Positions 28,789-37,793 of a stretch of 64,000 nucleotides of DNA are shown here, piece after piece. The DNA is from Saccharospirillum sp. (GTDB lineage Bacteria > Pseudomonadota > Gammaproteobacteria > Pseudomonadales > Natronospirillaceae). The translations under genes and the position numbers were made by a program. The stretch lies in NCBI GenBank assembly GCA_022565595.1, contig JAIUML010000010.1:62001-126000 (forward strand), read 5' to 3'. Numbering within the stretch: position 1 is the first letter of the stretch; each line of letters opens with the position of its first letter. The notes under the pieces were generated by a model. The model worked only from the letters and a program-made list of their open reading frames with translations, was not told the DNA's origin and did not search any database.

Positions 28789-29055
28789 ATGGCAAGTGGC
28801 TGGGCGGGCGATGGCGCTGTGCAGGACCAGATCGATGCAACGGTCGAAGACGCCATTTCCAGGGTGCGTCGGCAGTTGCCCGAAGGTGAAAGCCTCACCC
28901 ATTGCGAAGAGTGCGATGCACCCATCCCCGAAGCGCGTCGCATTGCCATTCCCGGTGTACACTACTGCGTGCAGTGTCAGGCAGTGCGAGATGATGATCC
29001 AGCCAACCATAGCGCCTACAACAGGCGAGGAAGTAAAGACAGCCAGTTAAGGTGA
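28789..29055 (+). CDS. ybiI: DksA/TraR C4-type zinc finger protein YbiI
   Basis: 88 aa, the same length as E. coli YbiI and closely similar: MASGWAGDGAVQDQID start, zinc finger CEECDAPIPEARR...CVQC, and the identical tail YNRRGSKDSQLR. DksA-like proteins bind the RNA polymerase secondary channel. YbiI lacks the long coiled coil of DksA, so its role is uncertain. It stands downstream of ybiT. Confidence 0.93.
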   Translation: MASGWAGDGAVQDQIDATVEDAISRVRRQLPEGESLTHCEECDAPIPEARRIAIPGVHYCVQCQAVRDDDPANHSAYNRRGSKDSQLR

Positions 29056-29083
29056 GCCCTCTAAGGGTTGCGAATTGCAGTCG

Positions 29084-29845
29084 TCAAGACTGAGCAGCGG
29101 ACTCCTGGCCAGGAGTGTCGCTCGAATGCAAAACAGCACTTTCCGAGAAGCAAACGGTTCGCATATTTTCTACCCAGGTTCGCACCCGGGGTAGGGTTTT
29201 GGCATATTCGGCAACCGGTGTTTTCATCGGCCAACACAGCATCGGTGCCACCTGGCCGAACACAGCCAGATCGACCAGGCGAGGTTGATCGTCGACCAGA
29301 AAACGCCGACCCGTCAGTAAGGTCGATAGCGCATCCAGATCTGCTCGGCCTATATGTTCGACTTCAGCCGGGTTATAGCGACCAAGCCCCCTTGCCTGCA
29401 ATTGTTTCTCGAAATGGCGGCAGATACTGAAGCTGACCATTTTACTGATGACAGGAGGAGCCGACTCTGCGACGACCTTCTGGATAAAGCCTTTTCCTGC
29501 CGGATGTACAAATAGCTCCCACTCCAGCACCTGATGAAACCCTTCCTCGAAACAGCGTCGCCTCAGCACCGATTGTGCCCTTTGCTCAGCGGTTAAGCCC
29601 TGATCCAGGTCGATATTATGGCGCTGGCCCAGGAACTGGATTATGCGCTGACTGTCACCCATACGTTGGCCTTCAAACTCTATCCAGGGACTTTTGCCCG
29701 AGGGCCCCTTGCCCGAGCGATTCTCGAAGACTTGATGATAGGGAATCTTTGCCAGGTTCAACCAACCCAGCAACTTGAGCGCAAAGGGCCCTGTTGTTGG
29801 CAGGCCCCAATCTTCAGCAAAGGTAAAAACTTTCAACTCGTTCAT
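29084..29845 (-). CDS. glutathione S-transferase family protein (FAX/metaxin-like)
   Basis: 253 aa from the ATG at 29845 with a GAGG box upstream. The N-terminal thioredoxin-like domain (TFAEDWGLPTTGPFALKLLGWL, then KSPWIEFEGQRMGDSQRII) has the SPWIE/GDSQ pattern of the failed-axon-connections/metaxin-type GST group. The all-alpha C-terminal domain ends with LVDLAVFGQVAPMLCWPM. Enzymatic activity is unproven for this group. It is divergent from a TetR regulator with two palindromic operators between them, so the regulator very likely controls it. Confidence 0.8.
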   Translation of the reverse strand: MNELKVFTFAEDWGLPTTGPFALKLLGWLNLAKIPYHQVFENRSGKGPSGKSPWIEFEGQRMGDSQRIIQFLGQRHNIDLDQGLTAEQRAQSVLRRRCFEEGFHQVLEWELFVHPAGKGFIQKVVAESAPPVISKMVSFSICRHFEKQLQARGLGRYNPAEVEHIGRADLDALSTLLTGRRFLVDDQPRLVDLAVFGQVAPMLCWPMKTPVAEYAKTLPRVRTWVENMRTVCFSESAVLHSSDTPGQESAAQS

Positions 29846-29866
29846 GGCAGCACCTCGCAAGGCTTA

Positions 29867-29905
29867 ACTTACTTATAGTAAGTATGCTAGCTTACTGTTA
29901 GTAAG
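29867..29905. promoter_or_regulatory. two palindromic operators between the GST and TetR genes
   Basis: CTTACT-TAT-AGTAAG (29868-29882, extendable by one base each side) and CTTACT-GTT-AGTAAG (29891-29905). The arms are identical and the centres lie 23 bp apart, about two helical turns. They lie in the 81-bp divergent region, as expected for dimer sites of the adjacent TetR protein acting on both genes. Confidence 0.8.
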
Positions 29906-29926
29906 TGGTCAATAAATGATTAATAA

Positions 29927-30538
29927 ATGAGCAATTCAACAAAAGAGCGAATACTGGCGGTCAGTCGGGAGATACTGATCGAGTCTGGCCCTGCTGCATT
30001 GACCTTCGATGCCATCGCCAAACGACTCGGCATCACCCGGCAGGCGGTGATTTACTGGTTTGCCAGCAAACAACTGCTGTTGAGAGCCCTGGTGTTACCC
30101 TGGATTCGGGCAGAAACCGAGACGCTGATCGAGGCAATTGCATCGACTACCAGCGCGCAAAGCACGATAGAAAAAGCCGTGCATGCCCTGTTGCGGTTCC
30201 ACCTTGAGGATCTCGATCGTTTCCGGCAGATGTATTTGGGCATACAGCTCGACCCCAAGCCGGCCAAGTTGATAGGGCGAGAAACGCTGAACCAGGACAT
30301 TCACCCGGTGACGGCGAAGATGTACGAAAGCCTCGCCGAGTCGCTGAGTGCCGGAAGTGATTTCAACGGCTCGGTACCGGCCAGACAGGCAGCGGTATCC
30401 CTGCATTTTTCGGTATTGGGCCATTGCATGATGATTGGCCTCGCAGAGGCGATTGAAGACCCGCTGGCACAGCCTACCTCCGCTTTGTCCAGGACATTGA
30501 TCGAAATGCTGGTAAAGGGCATCTGTAAGGCAGGGTAA
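29927..30538 (+). CDS. TetR family transcriptional regulator
   Basis: 203 aa. The N-terminal helix-turn-helix is clear: ILAVSREILIESGPAALTFD, then AIAKRLGITRQAVIYWFASK (about 27-46). The C-terminal ligand domain is not recognised. The ATG at 29927 lacks a good ribosome-binding site and may be translated from a nearly leaderless message. The stop codon (30536-30538) lies inside the first copy of an 84-bp direct repeat whose second copy flanks tRNA-Phe, so the last two residues and trailer may be derived from that duplication. Confidence 0.88.
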   Translation: MSNSTKERILAVSREILIESGPAALTFDAIAKRLGITRQAVIYWFASKQLLLRALVLPWIRAETETLIEAIASTTSAQSTIEKAVHALLRFHLEDLDRFRQMYLGIQLDPKPAKLIGRETLNQDIHPVTAKMYESLAESLSAGSDFNGSVPARQAAVSLHFSVLGHCMMIGLAEAIEDPLAQPTSALSRTLIEMLVKGICKAG

Positions 30539-30617
30539 AAAGCGGTTCGATTCCCTTTTGTCGAGGCACAAAAAAGCCCGGCATGGGCCAGGCTCTTTCG
30601 TTGAATTTGGATGGTGC
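30534..30617. repeat. 84-bp direct repeat, copy A (partial tRNA-Phe 3' end and trailer)
   Basis: Identical at 82 of 84 positions to 30871-30954 (mismatches at 30586 and 30595). On the minus strand it contains the last six bases of tRNA-Phe (GCACCA), the tRNA trailer and its terminator hairpin (about 30570-30594), but no tRNA body. It also overlaps the end of the TetR gene. Confidence 0.9.
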
Positions 30618-30870
30618 TGAGCGGGGCATACGGCCTATTCGGAAACCGTTCGCGTCGCCAGAGCGCGCAGCTCTTCGTTGGAAAGTCTTGAAATGCAACC
30701 AGCATTCCTGCGACTTTCCGCCTCGATCTGCACGCTCTGGCTATGCTCCGTGGTTCCCGAATAGGCCGTATGACCCGCTAAAGGCGGACAGCGAGGCCGG
30801 GAGCCGCGCTGGACGGCGAAGCCGCCCGAAGGGTGAGCGCCATGGAGGGCGCTCATCCATCGAACCACGA
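30618..30870. other. 253-bp palindromic insert between the direct repeats
   Basis: No credible gene. A 30-bp terminal inverted repeat (27 of 30 pairs) joins 30618-30647 and 30752-30781, with arms containing CATACGGCCTATTCGG. Nested inside are GCCAGAGCG...CGCTCTGGC, GGAAAGTC/GACTTTCC and AATGC/GCATT, so 30618-30781 folds as one long interrupted hairpin. The remaining 89 bp (30782-30870) are GC-rich and include GAGCGCC-ATGGA-GGCGCTC (with one extra G). The palindrome starts exactly where repeat copy A ends. Confidence 0.75.
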
Positions 30871-30948
30871 GGTAAAAAGCGGTTCGATTCCCTTTTGTCG
30901 AGGCACAAAAAAGCCCGGCATGAGCCAGGCTATTTCGTTGAATTTGGA

Positions 30949-30954
<6 letters not shown>
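30871..30954. repeat. 84-bp direct repeat, copy B (overlaps tRNA-Phe 3' end)
   Basis: Second copy, 337 bp from the first. It includes the final six bases of the intact tRNA-Phe and its downstream trailer and terminator. Confidence 0.9.
30907..30931 (-). terminator. terminator of tRNA-Phe
   Basis: On the minus strand AGCCTGGC-TCAT-GCCGGGCT (one G-T pair) is followed by TTTTTT, 18 bp after the CCA end of the tRNA. Confidence 0.8.
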
Positions 30955-31024
<70 letters not shown>

Positions 31025-31184
31025 TTAACTTGAATTTGACCTGGCCGAAAAAGGTGGCTGGGCAAGTTCTCAGAAGGCGATGCCTCCCTCAACGAACGCT
31101 GCGTATTAAACGGATTTTCGGCGCAGGCGTCAACCACTTTTTGGCTTAAATCTTTGATTTTTTTAACAAAAGCCTGAAGCTGGT

Positions 31185-31457
31185 TTATTTTTGTTCAGGC
31201 ACATAACCCTCAGCCTGATCAAAATCTTCACCACTCAGGAACTTGCCCATCTGCTCCATCAGGTATTTGCGGGCGGCGGGGTCGGTCATGGTCAGGTGTT
31301 TTTCGTTGATCAACCTGGTTTGGTGGGTTTGCCATTCCTCCCAGGCGCGCTTTGACACGTTGTTGTAGATGTCTTCGCCCTTGGGGCCGGGGTAGGGGGC
31401 TTTGTCCAGGCCTTCGAGTTCTTGCTGGTATTTGCGGCAAAATACGGTTCTTGTCAT
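31185..31457 (-). CDS. yggX: Fe(2+)-trafficking protein YggX
   Basis: 90-aa protein protecting Fe-S clusters from oxidative damage. The start [18 protein letters not shown] carries the conserved Cys7. PYPGPKGEDIYNNVSKRAWEEWQ and NEKHLTMTDPAARKYL are characteristic. The ATG overlaps the mutY stop by one base (TGATG); mutY-yggX coupling is conserved in gammaproteobacteria and fits the Fe-S cluster in MutY. Confidence 0.96.
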   Translation of the reverse strand: MTRTVFCRKYQQELEGLDKAPYPGPKGEDIYNNVSKRAWEEWQTHQTRLINEKHLTMTDPAARKYLMEQMGKFLSGEDFDQAEGYVPEQK

Positions 31458-32497
31458 CAGAACAGTCGCTCCAGTAGCAGTTTGACAGGGGCGCTGAGAC
31501 CCACTTGCTCAGCCATGCCGGGATGGTACCAGAGGGCGTTGTCCGATACAGCCGACAGTGGCTTTGGCAGCCGGACAAAGAGTGGGTGAATGTGCAGGTG
31601 GTAGTGGCTGAAGGTGTGGCGAAAGGGCTCCCAGTCTTCGAAGGAGGCTTCGGCGTTAAGCAAGGCCAGGTGGCTTTCTGCCTGGTCGCGATCGGCAAAT
31701 TGCGGAAAGGCGTGCAGGCCACCCCAGATGCCCTGTTGTGGGCGCTTTTCCAGATAGATGCGGCCATCCGGGGATTGCAGTATCAGCAGCCAGGCCGTTT
31801 TACTGGGCTTGTCCTTTTTCGGTTTGCGTTCGGGCAGTTCTAAAGTTCGCTGTTGCTGAAAGGCCAGGCAATGCTTTTGCAGCGGGCATTGGTCGCAGGC
31901 CGGCTTGCTCCTGGTGCAGACCATGGCTCCCAGGTCCATCATGCACTGGTTGAAGTCGGCCACTCGTTTAGCCGGTGTCAGTTGCTCGGCCCAGTGCCAG
32001 AGTTGTTTCTGGTTGGCGGTGGTGCCGGGCCAGCCTTCCATTGCGAAAAAGCGAGCGAGCACCCGCTTGACGTTGCCGTCCAGAATGGGGGCATGCACAT
32101 TACGGCTCAGGCTGAGAATGGCTCCGGCAGTGGAGCGGCCGATGCCAGGCAGTTCGGCCACGGCGTCCACAGAGTTCGGGAATTCGCTCTGGTGCTGTTC
32201 AACCAGGAGTTGAGCCGCCTTGTGCAGGTTGCGGGCACGGGCGTAGTAGCCGAGGCCGGTCCAGTGGTGCAGGACTTCGTCCTGGTCTGCTCGGGCCAGG
32301 TCTTCCACGGCCGGAAAGCGCGCCATAAAACGCTCGTAGTAGGGTATAACGGTGCTGACCTGGGTTTGTTGCAGCATGATCTCGGAAACCCAGACGGTAT
32401 AGGGTGTCTTGCTCTGCTGCCAGGGCAGAGTTTTCCGGCCATGCTGGTCGAACCAGTCAAGAACCTGTCGCTGAAACCAGGGCGGCTTGCAATGCAT
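31457..32497 (-). CDS. mutY: adenine DNA glycosylase MutY
   Basis: Removes adenine mispaired with 8-oxoguanine. 346 aa; catalytic Glu39 in [10 protein letters not shown], helix-hairpin-helix [12 protein letters not shown] (116-127), catalytic Asp140 in [10 protein letters not shown], and a [4Fe-4S] cluster formed by Cys194-X6-Cys201-X2-Cys204-X5-Cys210. The C-terminal NUDIX-like domain recognises oxoG. The start overlaps the end of the upstream AsmA-like gene by 41 bp. Confidence 0.96.
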   Translation of the reverse strand: MHCKPPWFQRQVLDWFDQHGRKTLPWQQSKTPYTVWVSEIMLQQTQVSTVIPYYERFMARFPAVEDLARADQDEVLHHWTGLGYYARARNLHKAAQLLVEQHQSEFPNSVDAVAELPGIGRSTAGAILSLSRNVHAPILDGNVKRVLARFFAMEGWPGTTANQKQLWHWAEQLTPAKRVADFNQCMMDLGAMVCTRSKPACDQCPLQKHCLAFQQQRTLELPERKPKKDKPSKTAWLLILQSPDGRIYLEKRPQQGIWGGLHAFPQFADRDQAESHLALLNAEASFEDWEPFRHTFSHYHLHIHPLFVRLPKPLSAVSDNALWYHPGMAEQVGLSAPVKLLLERLF

Positions 32498-33779
32498 TCA
32501 TCCACTCCAGGCTGGTTCCTAGCTCGGTCAGATAATGGTTGAGTTCGGCGGCCACTTCCGGGGCCTGGGTCAGGCTGAGGCCAGGCCATTGGCCTCGCAT
32601 CTCACTGTAGCCATAAAGTTGTGGTGGCTCGCCGCTGATGTCGTGACGCCATTGACCATCGACCAGATGGAACGCTTGCTGGGCAGGGTGGTACCGCAGT
32701 TCACCAGCGTCGAGTTGAAAGCGTGTTTGCTGCTCGTCGATAGTCAGCCCGAGCAGCAGGTTGGCATTGTGCCAGCGCCACTGTCGGGAATCTCCTTCGA
32801 AACGGCCCTCCAGCGCCAGGGTACTATCCTCATAAGGTGTGTCGTTGGAGGCTTCGCGTTCTACCCGATAAGACAGGCTGAGTGAGCCCTTGTAGGTATC
32901 ACCTTCTGGCGAGAGACCAGAACTGATCAGGCTGACTCGGTGTTGCTGTTGCTGATCGTCGCGAAAGGCGATGGCGCTATCGATGCGGCCGAACTGATGA
33001 AGTCTTCCTGGCCGCCAGGCGTCAATTCCGCCAGCCCATTCTACCGACTCGGTCAATGTCCAGTTGGTGGGTTGCCAGCGGCCAGCCCAACTCAAGAAGT
33101 CCCATTCAGCTTGTCCTGCAGTCAGGGTCAGGGCGCGAGCTTTCAGGCTCCAGCGGCCGGTCAGGGGTCCGAGGTCCAGGTCAGCATCGGCTTCCAGACT
33201 GGTCAGTATCAGGCCTGCTTCGGTGGGCCGGAGTGAGCCGCCAAGGTTGAGGCTTCCCTCATGATCCTCTAGAGCGAACCAGCCATTCAAGTGCCACTGG
33301 AAGCGGTCACTGGCACCCAGGCGTCGTGCGGCGCCCTCGAACTGGCTTAAATGGTCACCGAGGGCGAGGTTCAGGTCGGTCACTTCCAGCTGCTGAGGTG
33401 ACAACACAATCAGGATTTTAATGGCGTTTTCCAGCGAAGCCATGCCTGCTGCTCCGCTGTCCAACCACTCGAAACCATCCAGATGCAGATTGGTCAGTTG
33501 TGGGCGGCCGAGCAGAATGGACAGCAGGCCAAACTCTGCTTCGACCCTCTGGATGCGCACCTGACGGTTGTTGTCCTGCCAACTGAGCTCGGTGAGGAGA
33601 AGCATACTCCCGTCGCTCTCTGTGCTACCCAGTGAGATGGCTTCAGGAGCGACACTCAGCCGCTCCAGCAGAATGCGTTCAGGGGACCAGTTCAGCCATT
33701 GCCAGCCTGCGAAGGTGGAGACCAAAACAAGAAAGCCGACGACCACCAGGGCCAGTCGGCTCGACCAGATTGAGGGCAT
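32457..33779 (-). CDS. AsmA-like membrane-anchored protein (short form)
   Basis: 440 aa. One N-terminal transmembrane helix (about 8-26), then a long periplasmic beta-rich region with [18 protein letters not shown], the usual AsmA-type pattern of a groove-forming lipid-related protein. AsmA relatives in this position (upstream of mutY) are usually around 700 aa, so this one is short. The sequence is divergent and the call rests on context plus the N-terminal pattern. It starts 6 bp after ilvD and runs 41 bp into mutY, suggesting one operon ilvD-asmA-mutY-yggX. Confidence 0.65.
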   Translation of the reverse strand: MPSIWSSRLALVVVGFLVLVSTFAGWQWLNWSPERILLERLSVAPEAISLGSTESDGSMLLLTELSWQDNNRQVRIQRVEAEFGLLSILLGRPQLTNLHLDGFEWLDSGAAGMASLENAIKILIVLSPQQLEVTDLNLALGDHLSQFEGAARRLGASDRFQWHLNGWFALEDHEGSLNLGGSLRPTEAGLILTSLEADADLDLGPLTGRWSLKARALTLTAGQAEWDFLSWAGRWQPTNWTLTESVEWAGGIDAWRPGRLHQFGRIDSAIAFRDDQQQQHRVSLISSGLSPEGDTYKGSLSLSYRVEREASNDTPYEDSTLALEGRFEGDSRQWRWHNANLLLGLTIDEQQTRFQLDAGELRYHPAQQAFHLVDGQWRHDISGEPPQLYGYSEMRGQWPGLSLTQAPEVAAELNHYLTELGTSLEWMNALQAALVSATGS

Positions 33780-33785
33780 TGTTGA

Positions 33786-35633
33786 TTAGTCTTCCAGCAT
33801 GTCCAGGTTGCGCACCGCGCCCTTGTCGGCACTGGTTGCGAGCAGCGCATAGGCTTTCAAGGCGGGCGTCACTTTGCGTTTTCGAACAATGCTGGGCTTC
33901 CAGGCATCGCTACCACGAACCGCCATCTCGGCGCGGCGTTGTGACAGCACCTCGTCCGACACATCCACATTGATGCTGCGGTTGGGAATGTCGATCACAA
34001 TGTCGTCACCATCCTGAATCAGGGCAATGGCGCCGCCTGCGGCTGCCTCGGGAGAGGCGTGACCGATCGAGAGCCCGCTGGTGCCGCCGGAGAAACGGCC
34101 ATCGGTCAGTAGAGCGCAATCCTTACCGAGACCCTTGGACTTCAGGTAACTGGTTGGGTAGAGCATCTCCTGCATGCCGGGGCCACCTTTGGGGCCTTCG
34201 TAGCGGATGATGACCACATCGCCGGCCTTGACCTGGTCCGCCAGAATGCCTTCCACGGCCGAATCCTGGCTTTCGAAAATGCGCGCCTTGCCGCGGAAGG
34301 TGTGAATGCTTTCATCGACACCGGCCGTCTTGACCACGCAGCCATCCACGGCAATGTTGCCGAAGAGCACGGCCAGCCCGCCTTCCCGACTATAGGCATG
34401 CTCCAGTGAGCGAATGCAGCCTGTTTCGCGGTCGCCATCGAGCGTCGGGTAGCGAGTGGACTGACTGAACGCTTCCTGAGTGGGAATACCAGCGGGGCCC
34501 GCTCGGAAGAATTCTCTAACAGCCGAATCTTCTGTGCGCATGATGTCCCATTGGTTCAGTCCATCGGCCAGGGTCGCCGAGTGCACCGTTGGCAAGTCTG
34601 TATGCAGCAAGCCAGCGCGATCCAGCTCACCCAGAATGGAATAGACACCACCGGCGCGATGCACGTCTTCCATGTGGTAATTCGGGCTGTTGGGCGCCAC
34701 CTTACACAATTGAGGGATCTGCTTCGACATGCGGTCTATGTCTTTCAGGGTGAAATCGATTTCACCTTCTTGCGCTGCGGCGAGCAAATGGAGAATGGTA
34801 TTGGTTGAGCCACCCATGGCGATGTCCAGGGCCATGGCGTTCTCGAATGCCTTGAAACTGGCGATGCTGCGTGGCAAAACGCTCTCGTCATCTTGCTCGT
34901 AGTAGCGCTTGGCGAGGTCGACTATGCGGTGGCCAGCCTCTTCAAACAGCCGGCGCCGATCAGAGTGGGTGGCCAGGGTGCTGCCGTTACCGGGCAAAGA
35001 CAAACCAATGGCCTCGGTCAGGCAATTCATTGAGTTGGCGGTGAACATGCCAGAACAGGAGCCGCACGTTGGGCAGGCACTGCGTTCGTATTCGGCCACG
35101 GTTTCGTCGTCGGCATTGGGGTCGGCGGCGATGACCATGGCATCCACCAGGTCGAGACCGTGGTCGGCCAGTTTGGTCTTGCCGGCCTCCATCGGGCCAC
35201 CGGAGACAAAGATGACTGGGATGTTCAGGCGCATGGCGGCCATCAGCATTCCGGGTGTGATCTTGTCGCAGTTGGAAATGCACACCAGGGCATCGGCGCA
35301 GTGGGCGTTGACCATGTATTCCACTGAATCGGCGATGATCTCGCGTGAAGGCAGGCTATACAGCATGCCGTCGTGACCCATGGCAATGCCATCGTCTACG
35401 GCAATGGTGTTGAACTCCTTGGCCACACCACCGGCTTTTTCGATTTCACGAGCAACCAGTTGGCCCATGTCTTTCAGGTGCACATGGCCGGGTACAAATT
35501 GGGTAAAGCTGTTGGCTACGGCGATGATGGGTTTCTGGAAATCATCGTCTTTCATGCCGGTTGCACGCCACAGCGCACGGGCGCCGGCCATATTGCGTCC
35601 AGCGGTCGAGGTTTTGGAACGATACTGAGGCAT
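33786..35633 (-). CDS. ilvD: dihydroxy-acid dehydratase IlvD
   Basis: Third step of isoleucine/valine synthesis, dehydrating 2,3-dihydroxy acids. 615 aa (E. coli 616). Fe-S ligand motifs CDKITPG and [19 protein letters not shown], and the C-terminal [25 protein letters not shown], are intact. The N-terminus [24 protein letters not shown] is canonical. Other ilv genes are not in the window. Confidence 0.97.
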   Translation of the reverse strand: MPQYRSKTSTAGRNMAGARALWRATGMKDDDFQKPIIAVANSFTQFVPGHVHLKDMGQLVAREIEKAGGVAKEFNTIAVDDGIAMGHDGMLYSLPSREIIADSVEYMVNAHCADALVCISNCDKITPGMLMAAMRLNIPVIFVSGGPMEAGKTKLADHGLDLVDAMVIAADPNADDETVAEYERSACPTCGSCSGMFTANSMNCLTEAIGLSLPGNGSTLATHSDRRRLFEEAGHRIVDLAKRYYEQDDESVLPRSIASFKAFENAMALDIAMGGSTNTILHLLAAAQEGEIDFTLKDIDRMSKQIPQLCKVAPNSPNYHMEDVHRAGGVYSILGELDRAGLLHTDLPTVHSATLADGLNQWDIMRTEDSAVREFFRAGPAGIPTQEAFSQSTRYPTLDGDRETGCIRSLEHAYSREGGLAVLFGNIAVDGCVVKTAGVDESIHTFRGKARIFESQDSAVEGILADQVKAGDVVIIRYEGPKGGPGMQEMLYPTSYLKSKGLGKDCALLTDGRFSGGTSGLSIGHASPEAAAGGAIALIQDGDDIVIDIPNRSINVDVSDEVLSQRRAEMAVRGSDAWKPSIVRKRKVTPALKAYALLATSADKGAVRNLDMLED

Positions 35634-35781
35634 AACCCACCCTGTTGTTTTACTGATTTCCGGCCATTGTACTGAAAGCGGCGCCTTTGGTCAGTGCAAT
35701 GTTTTTAATGGATTGTTGTGTTTTTTGAAAGATCTTCACCGATGGTCCACCAGGGCGGGTGTTCACTGCAAAGATGAGGCT

Positions 35782-36180
35782 TTATTGTGGTTGCTTCAGT
35801 TGCTCTTGTTGAAAGGCTTCAATCAGGTTGTTCAGCTCACGCTGCAACGCATGGGGCTCGCCCAGGTTCAATTCCACCAGCCGGCGCAGATGTGATGCCG
35901 ACTCGACATCCAAAGCGGTAATCGAGAGTCCGCAGGCAAGGGTTGTCGGGTCAAAGAATGCGACCTTTACATCCATCGAAAGCGTCACATCGCCCTGGTC
36001 AAAGCGCACCGTTAATAGACCAGGTTCATTGGCCTCCAATAATGCCGAAGTGTCCGACAGGACGATCAGCGCTCCTTTCAGGCTGATGTCTCGCAATAAA
36101 CCAGGTAGAGATTGTTGCCCCAGAGCCAATTCCACTCGGGCATCAAAATGAATGCGTTGAAAGCGTCGCAAATCGGCCAT
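35782..36180 (-). CDS. PilZ domain protein
   Basis: 132-aa single-domain PilZ protein, probable c-di-GMP receptor. The N-terminal RRFQRIHF supplies an RxxxR-like arginine patch and DISLKGALI (31-39) fits the D/NxSxxG motif. Strands follow, then a C-terminal helix (LRRLVELNLGEPHALQRELN). The output partner is unknown. It stands alone between ilvD and msrA. Confidence 0.88.
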   Translation of the reverse strand: MADLRRFQRIHFDARVELALGQQSLPGLLRDISLKGALIVLSDTSALLEANEPGLLTVRFDQGDVTLSMDVKVAFFDPTTLACGLSITALDVESASHLRRLVELNLGEPHALQRELNNLIEAFQQEQLKQPQ

Positions 36181-36277
36181 ATAGAGGGTCCTGGCAAGAA
36201 GGCTTTGAAATCACTATAGTCGGGTGATAAACAAGCTGCAACGATTAGTCAATGCTTAACTATCTGAGGAGATCGCC

Positions 36278-36901
36278 ATGGCGCGTTCGACCGAACTACC
36301 CCAACTTTCGCAAGCCTTGCCTGGACGCGAACAGCCGCTGACAGTCGACTATCACCACGCTGTGTTGGATATCGACATGCGCGAGACGCCTCCAGGCTGT
36401 CAGGAGATTGTGCTGGGCATGGGGTGTTTCTGGGGCGCTGAACGGCACTTCTGGCAGTTGCCGGGGGTGGTCAATACCGCAGTTGGCTACGCCGGTGGTT
36501 TTACGCCCAATCCGACGTACGAGGAAGTCTGCTCCGGTTTGACCGGCCATACTGAGGCCGTTCGAGTTGTCTATGACCCGGCCCTGATGCCATTGGCAGC
36601 CTTGCTGAAAACCTTTTTTGAAGCGCACGACCCTTCTCAGGGCATGCGTCAGGGCAACGACATCGGAACTCAGTATCGATCTGCCATCTATGGCGATAAG
36701 GAGCAGCAAGAGCTGGCTCGTCAAATGGCGCAGACATTCAGTGAAGCCCTTGCAGACAAAGGACTGGGAGCCGTTACCACAGAAATTGCTGACAAGCCCC
36801 CCTTCTATTTCGCTGAAACCTACCACCAGCAATACCTGCACAAGAACCCGAATGGTTATTGTGGGCTCAAAGGCACTGGCGCAGTGTGCCCCATAGGCTA
36901 A
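36278..36901 (+). CDS. msrA: peptide methionine sulfoxide reductase MsrA
   Basis: Reduces methionine-S-sulfoxide. 207 aa with the long N-terminal extension seen in E. coli MsrA. Catalytic Cys50 in [13 protein letters not shown], with [29 protein letters not shown] and the C-terminal [16 protein letters not shown] holding recycling cysteines. GAGGAG ribosome-binding site. Convergent with pyrF. Confidence 0.96.
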   Translation: MARSTELPQLSQALPGREQPLTVDYHHAVLDIDMRETPPGCQEIVLGMGCFWGAERHFWQLPGVVNTAVGYAGGFTPNPTYEEVCSGLTGHTEAVRVVYDPALMPLAALLKTFFEAHDPSQGMRQGNDIGTQYRSAIYGDKEQQELARQMAQTFSEALADKGLGAVTTEIADKPPFYFAETYHQQYLHKNPNGYCGLKGTGAVCPIG

Positions 36902-36928
36902 ACAAAGTTCGCCTGTGCCCGAGAGAGC

Positions 36929-37738
36929 TCAGGCCAGGTCGTTAATGGCAGTTTTCAGGCGAAGGGTTTCCTGGCGAGCAGCCTCGGCAAAGTCTTCCCC
37001 CTGGCTGGCGTACAGTATCGATCTGGAGGAATTGATCATCAGGCCGCGTCCTGGCGAAGTGGCACCGTTACGTACCGTGCCTTCGAGGTCTCCCCCTTGC
37101 GCACCAATGCCGGGTACCAGAAAGGGCAAGTCTGGTGCAACAGCCCGGATGCGTGCCATTTCTTCCGGTGCCGTGGCACCCACAACCAGGCAAATGTTGC
37201 CGTGTCGATTCCAGTGTTGCTGGGCGCGGCGAGCAACATGAATATAGAGTGGCTCACCCTCCAACAGTAGATTCTGAAACTCGGCCGCGGAAGGATTGGA
37301 CGTGCGGCACAGAAGAATGACACCTTTGTCGGCATGGTCGGCAAAGGGCATCACCGTATCCGAGCCCATGTAGGGGTTTACCGTGACAGCATCCGCCTGG
37401 TAGTGCTCGAACGCTTCGCGCGCATACATGCTCGCGGTGGAGCCGATATCGCCCCGCTTGGCGTCGAGAATGACAGGCACCTCAGGATGCTTCTCCTTGA
37501 TGTAGGCAATGGTGGCCTGCAACTGAGCTTCGGCAGCTTCAGCGGCAAAGTGCGCGAACTGAGGCTTGAAGCAACAGACCAGATCTGCCGTTGCATCAAT
37601 AATGGCCTGATTGAAGTGCAGTATGCGGTCCGGATCATCAGCAAATCGGGCCGGGAAGCGCTCCGGGTATGGGTCCAGCCCAAGGCAAACCTGGGTGCCG
37701 TTCTGCCAGTGTCGAGAAAGCTGTTCAATAAAGGTCAC
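36929..37738 (-). CDS. pyrF: orotidine 5'-phosphate decarboxylase PyrF (type 2)
   Basis: Final step of UMP synthesis. The active-site motif DAKRGDIGSTA (92-102) and the C-terminal PGIGAQGGDLEGTV are of the type 2 subfamily (about 270 aa), not the shorter type 1 found in E. coli and Pseudomonas. I use a GTG at 37738 with AGAGGAG 6 bp upstream, giving 269 aa. The frame continues upstream to 37885 into argA, without conservation. It follows argA by 55 bp. Confidence 0.93.
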   Translation of the reverse strand: MTFIEQLSRHWQNGTQVCLGLDPYPERFPARFADDPDRILHFNQAIIDATADLVCCFKPQFAHFAAEAAEAQLQATIAYIKEKHPEVPVILDAKRGDIGSTASMYAREAFEHYQADAVTVNPYMGSDTVMPFADHADKGVILLCRTSNPSAAEFQNLLLEGEPLYIHVARRAQQHWNRHGNICLVVGATAPEEMARIRAVAPDLPFLVPGIGAQGGDLEGTVRNGATSPGRGLMINSSRSILYASQGEDFAEAARQETLRLKTAINDLA

Positions 37739-37793
37739 TGTCACTCCTCTGTTCGTTGTGATCTGCACACTAAGGTCAAGCCCCCTCGATGGC

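Noticed and set aside
32535-32885. 116-codon plus-strand frame opposite the AsmA-like gene
   Set aside because: No conserved motif; the minus-strand frame is longer, placed in an operon and has a sensible membrane anchor.
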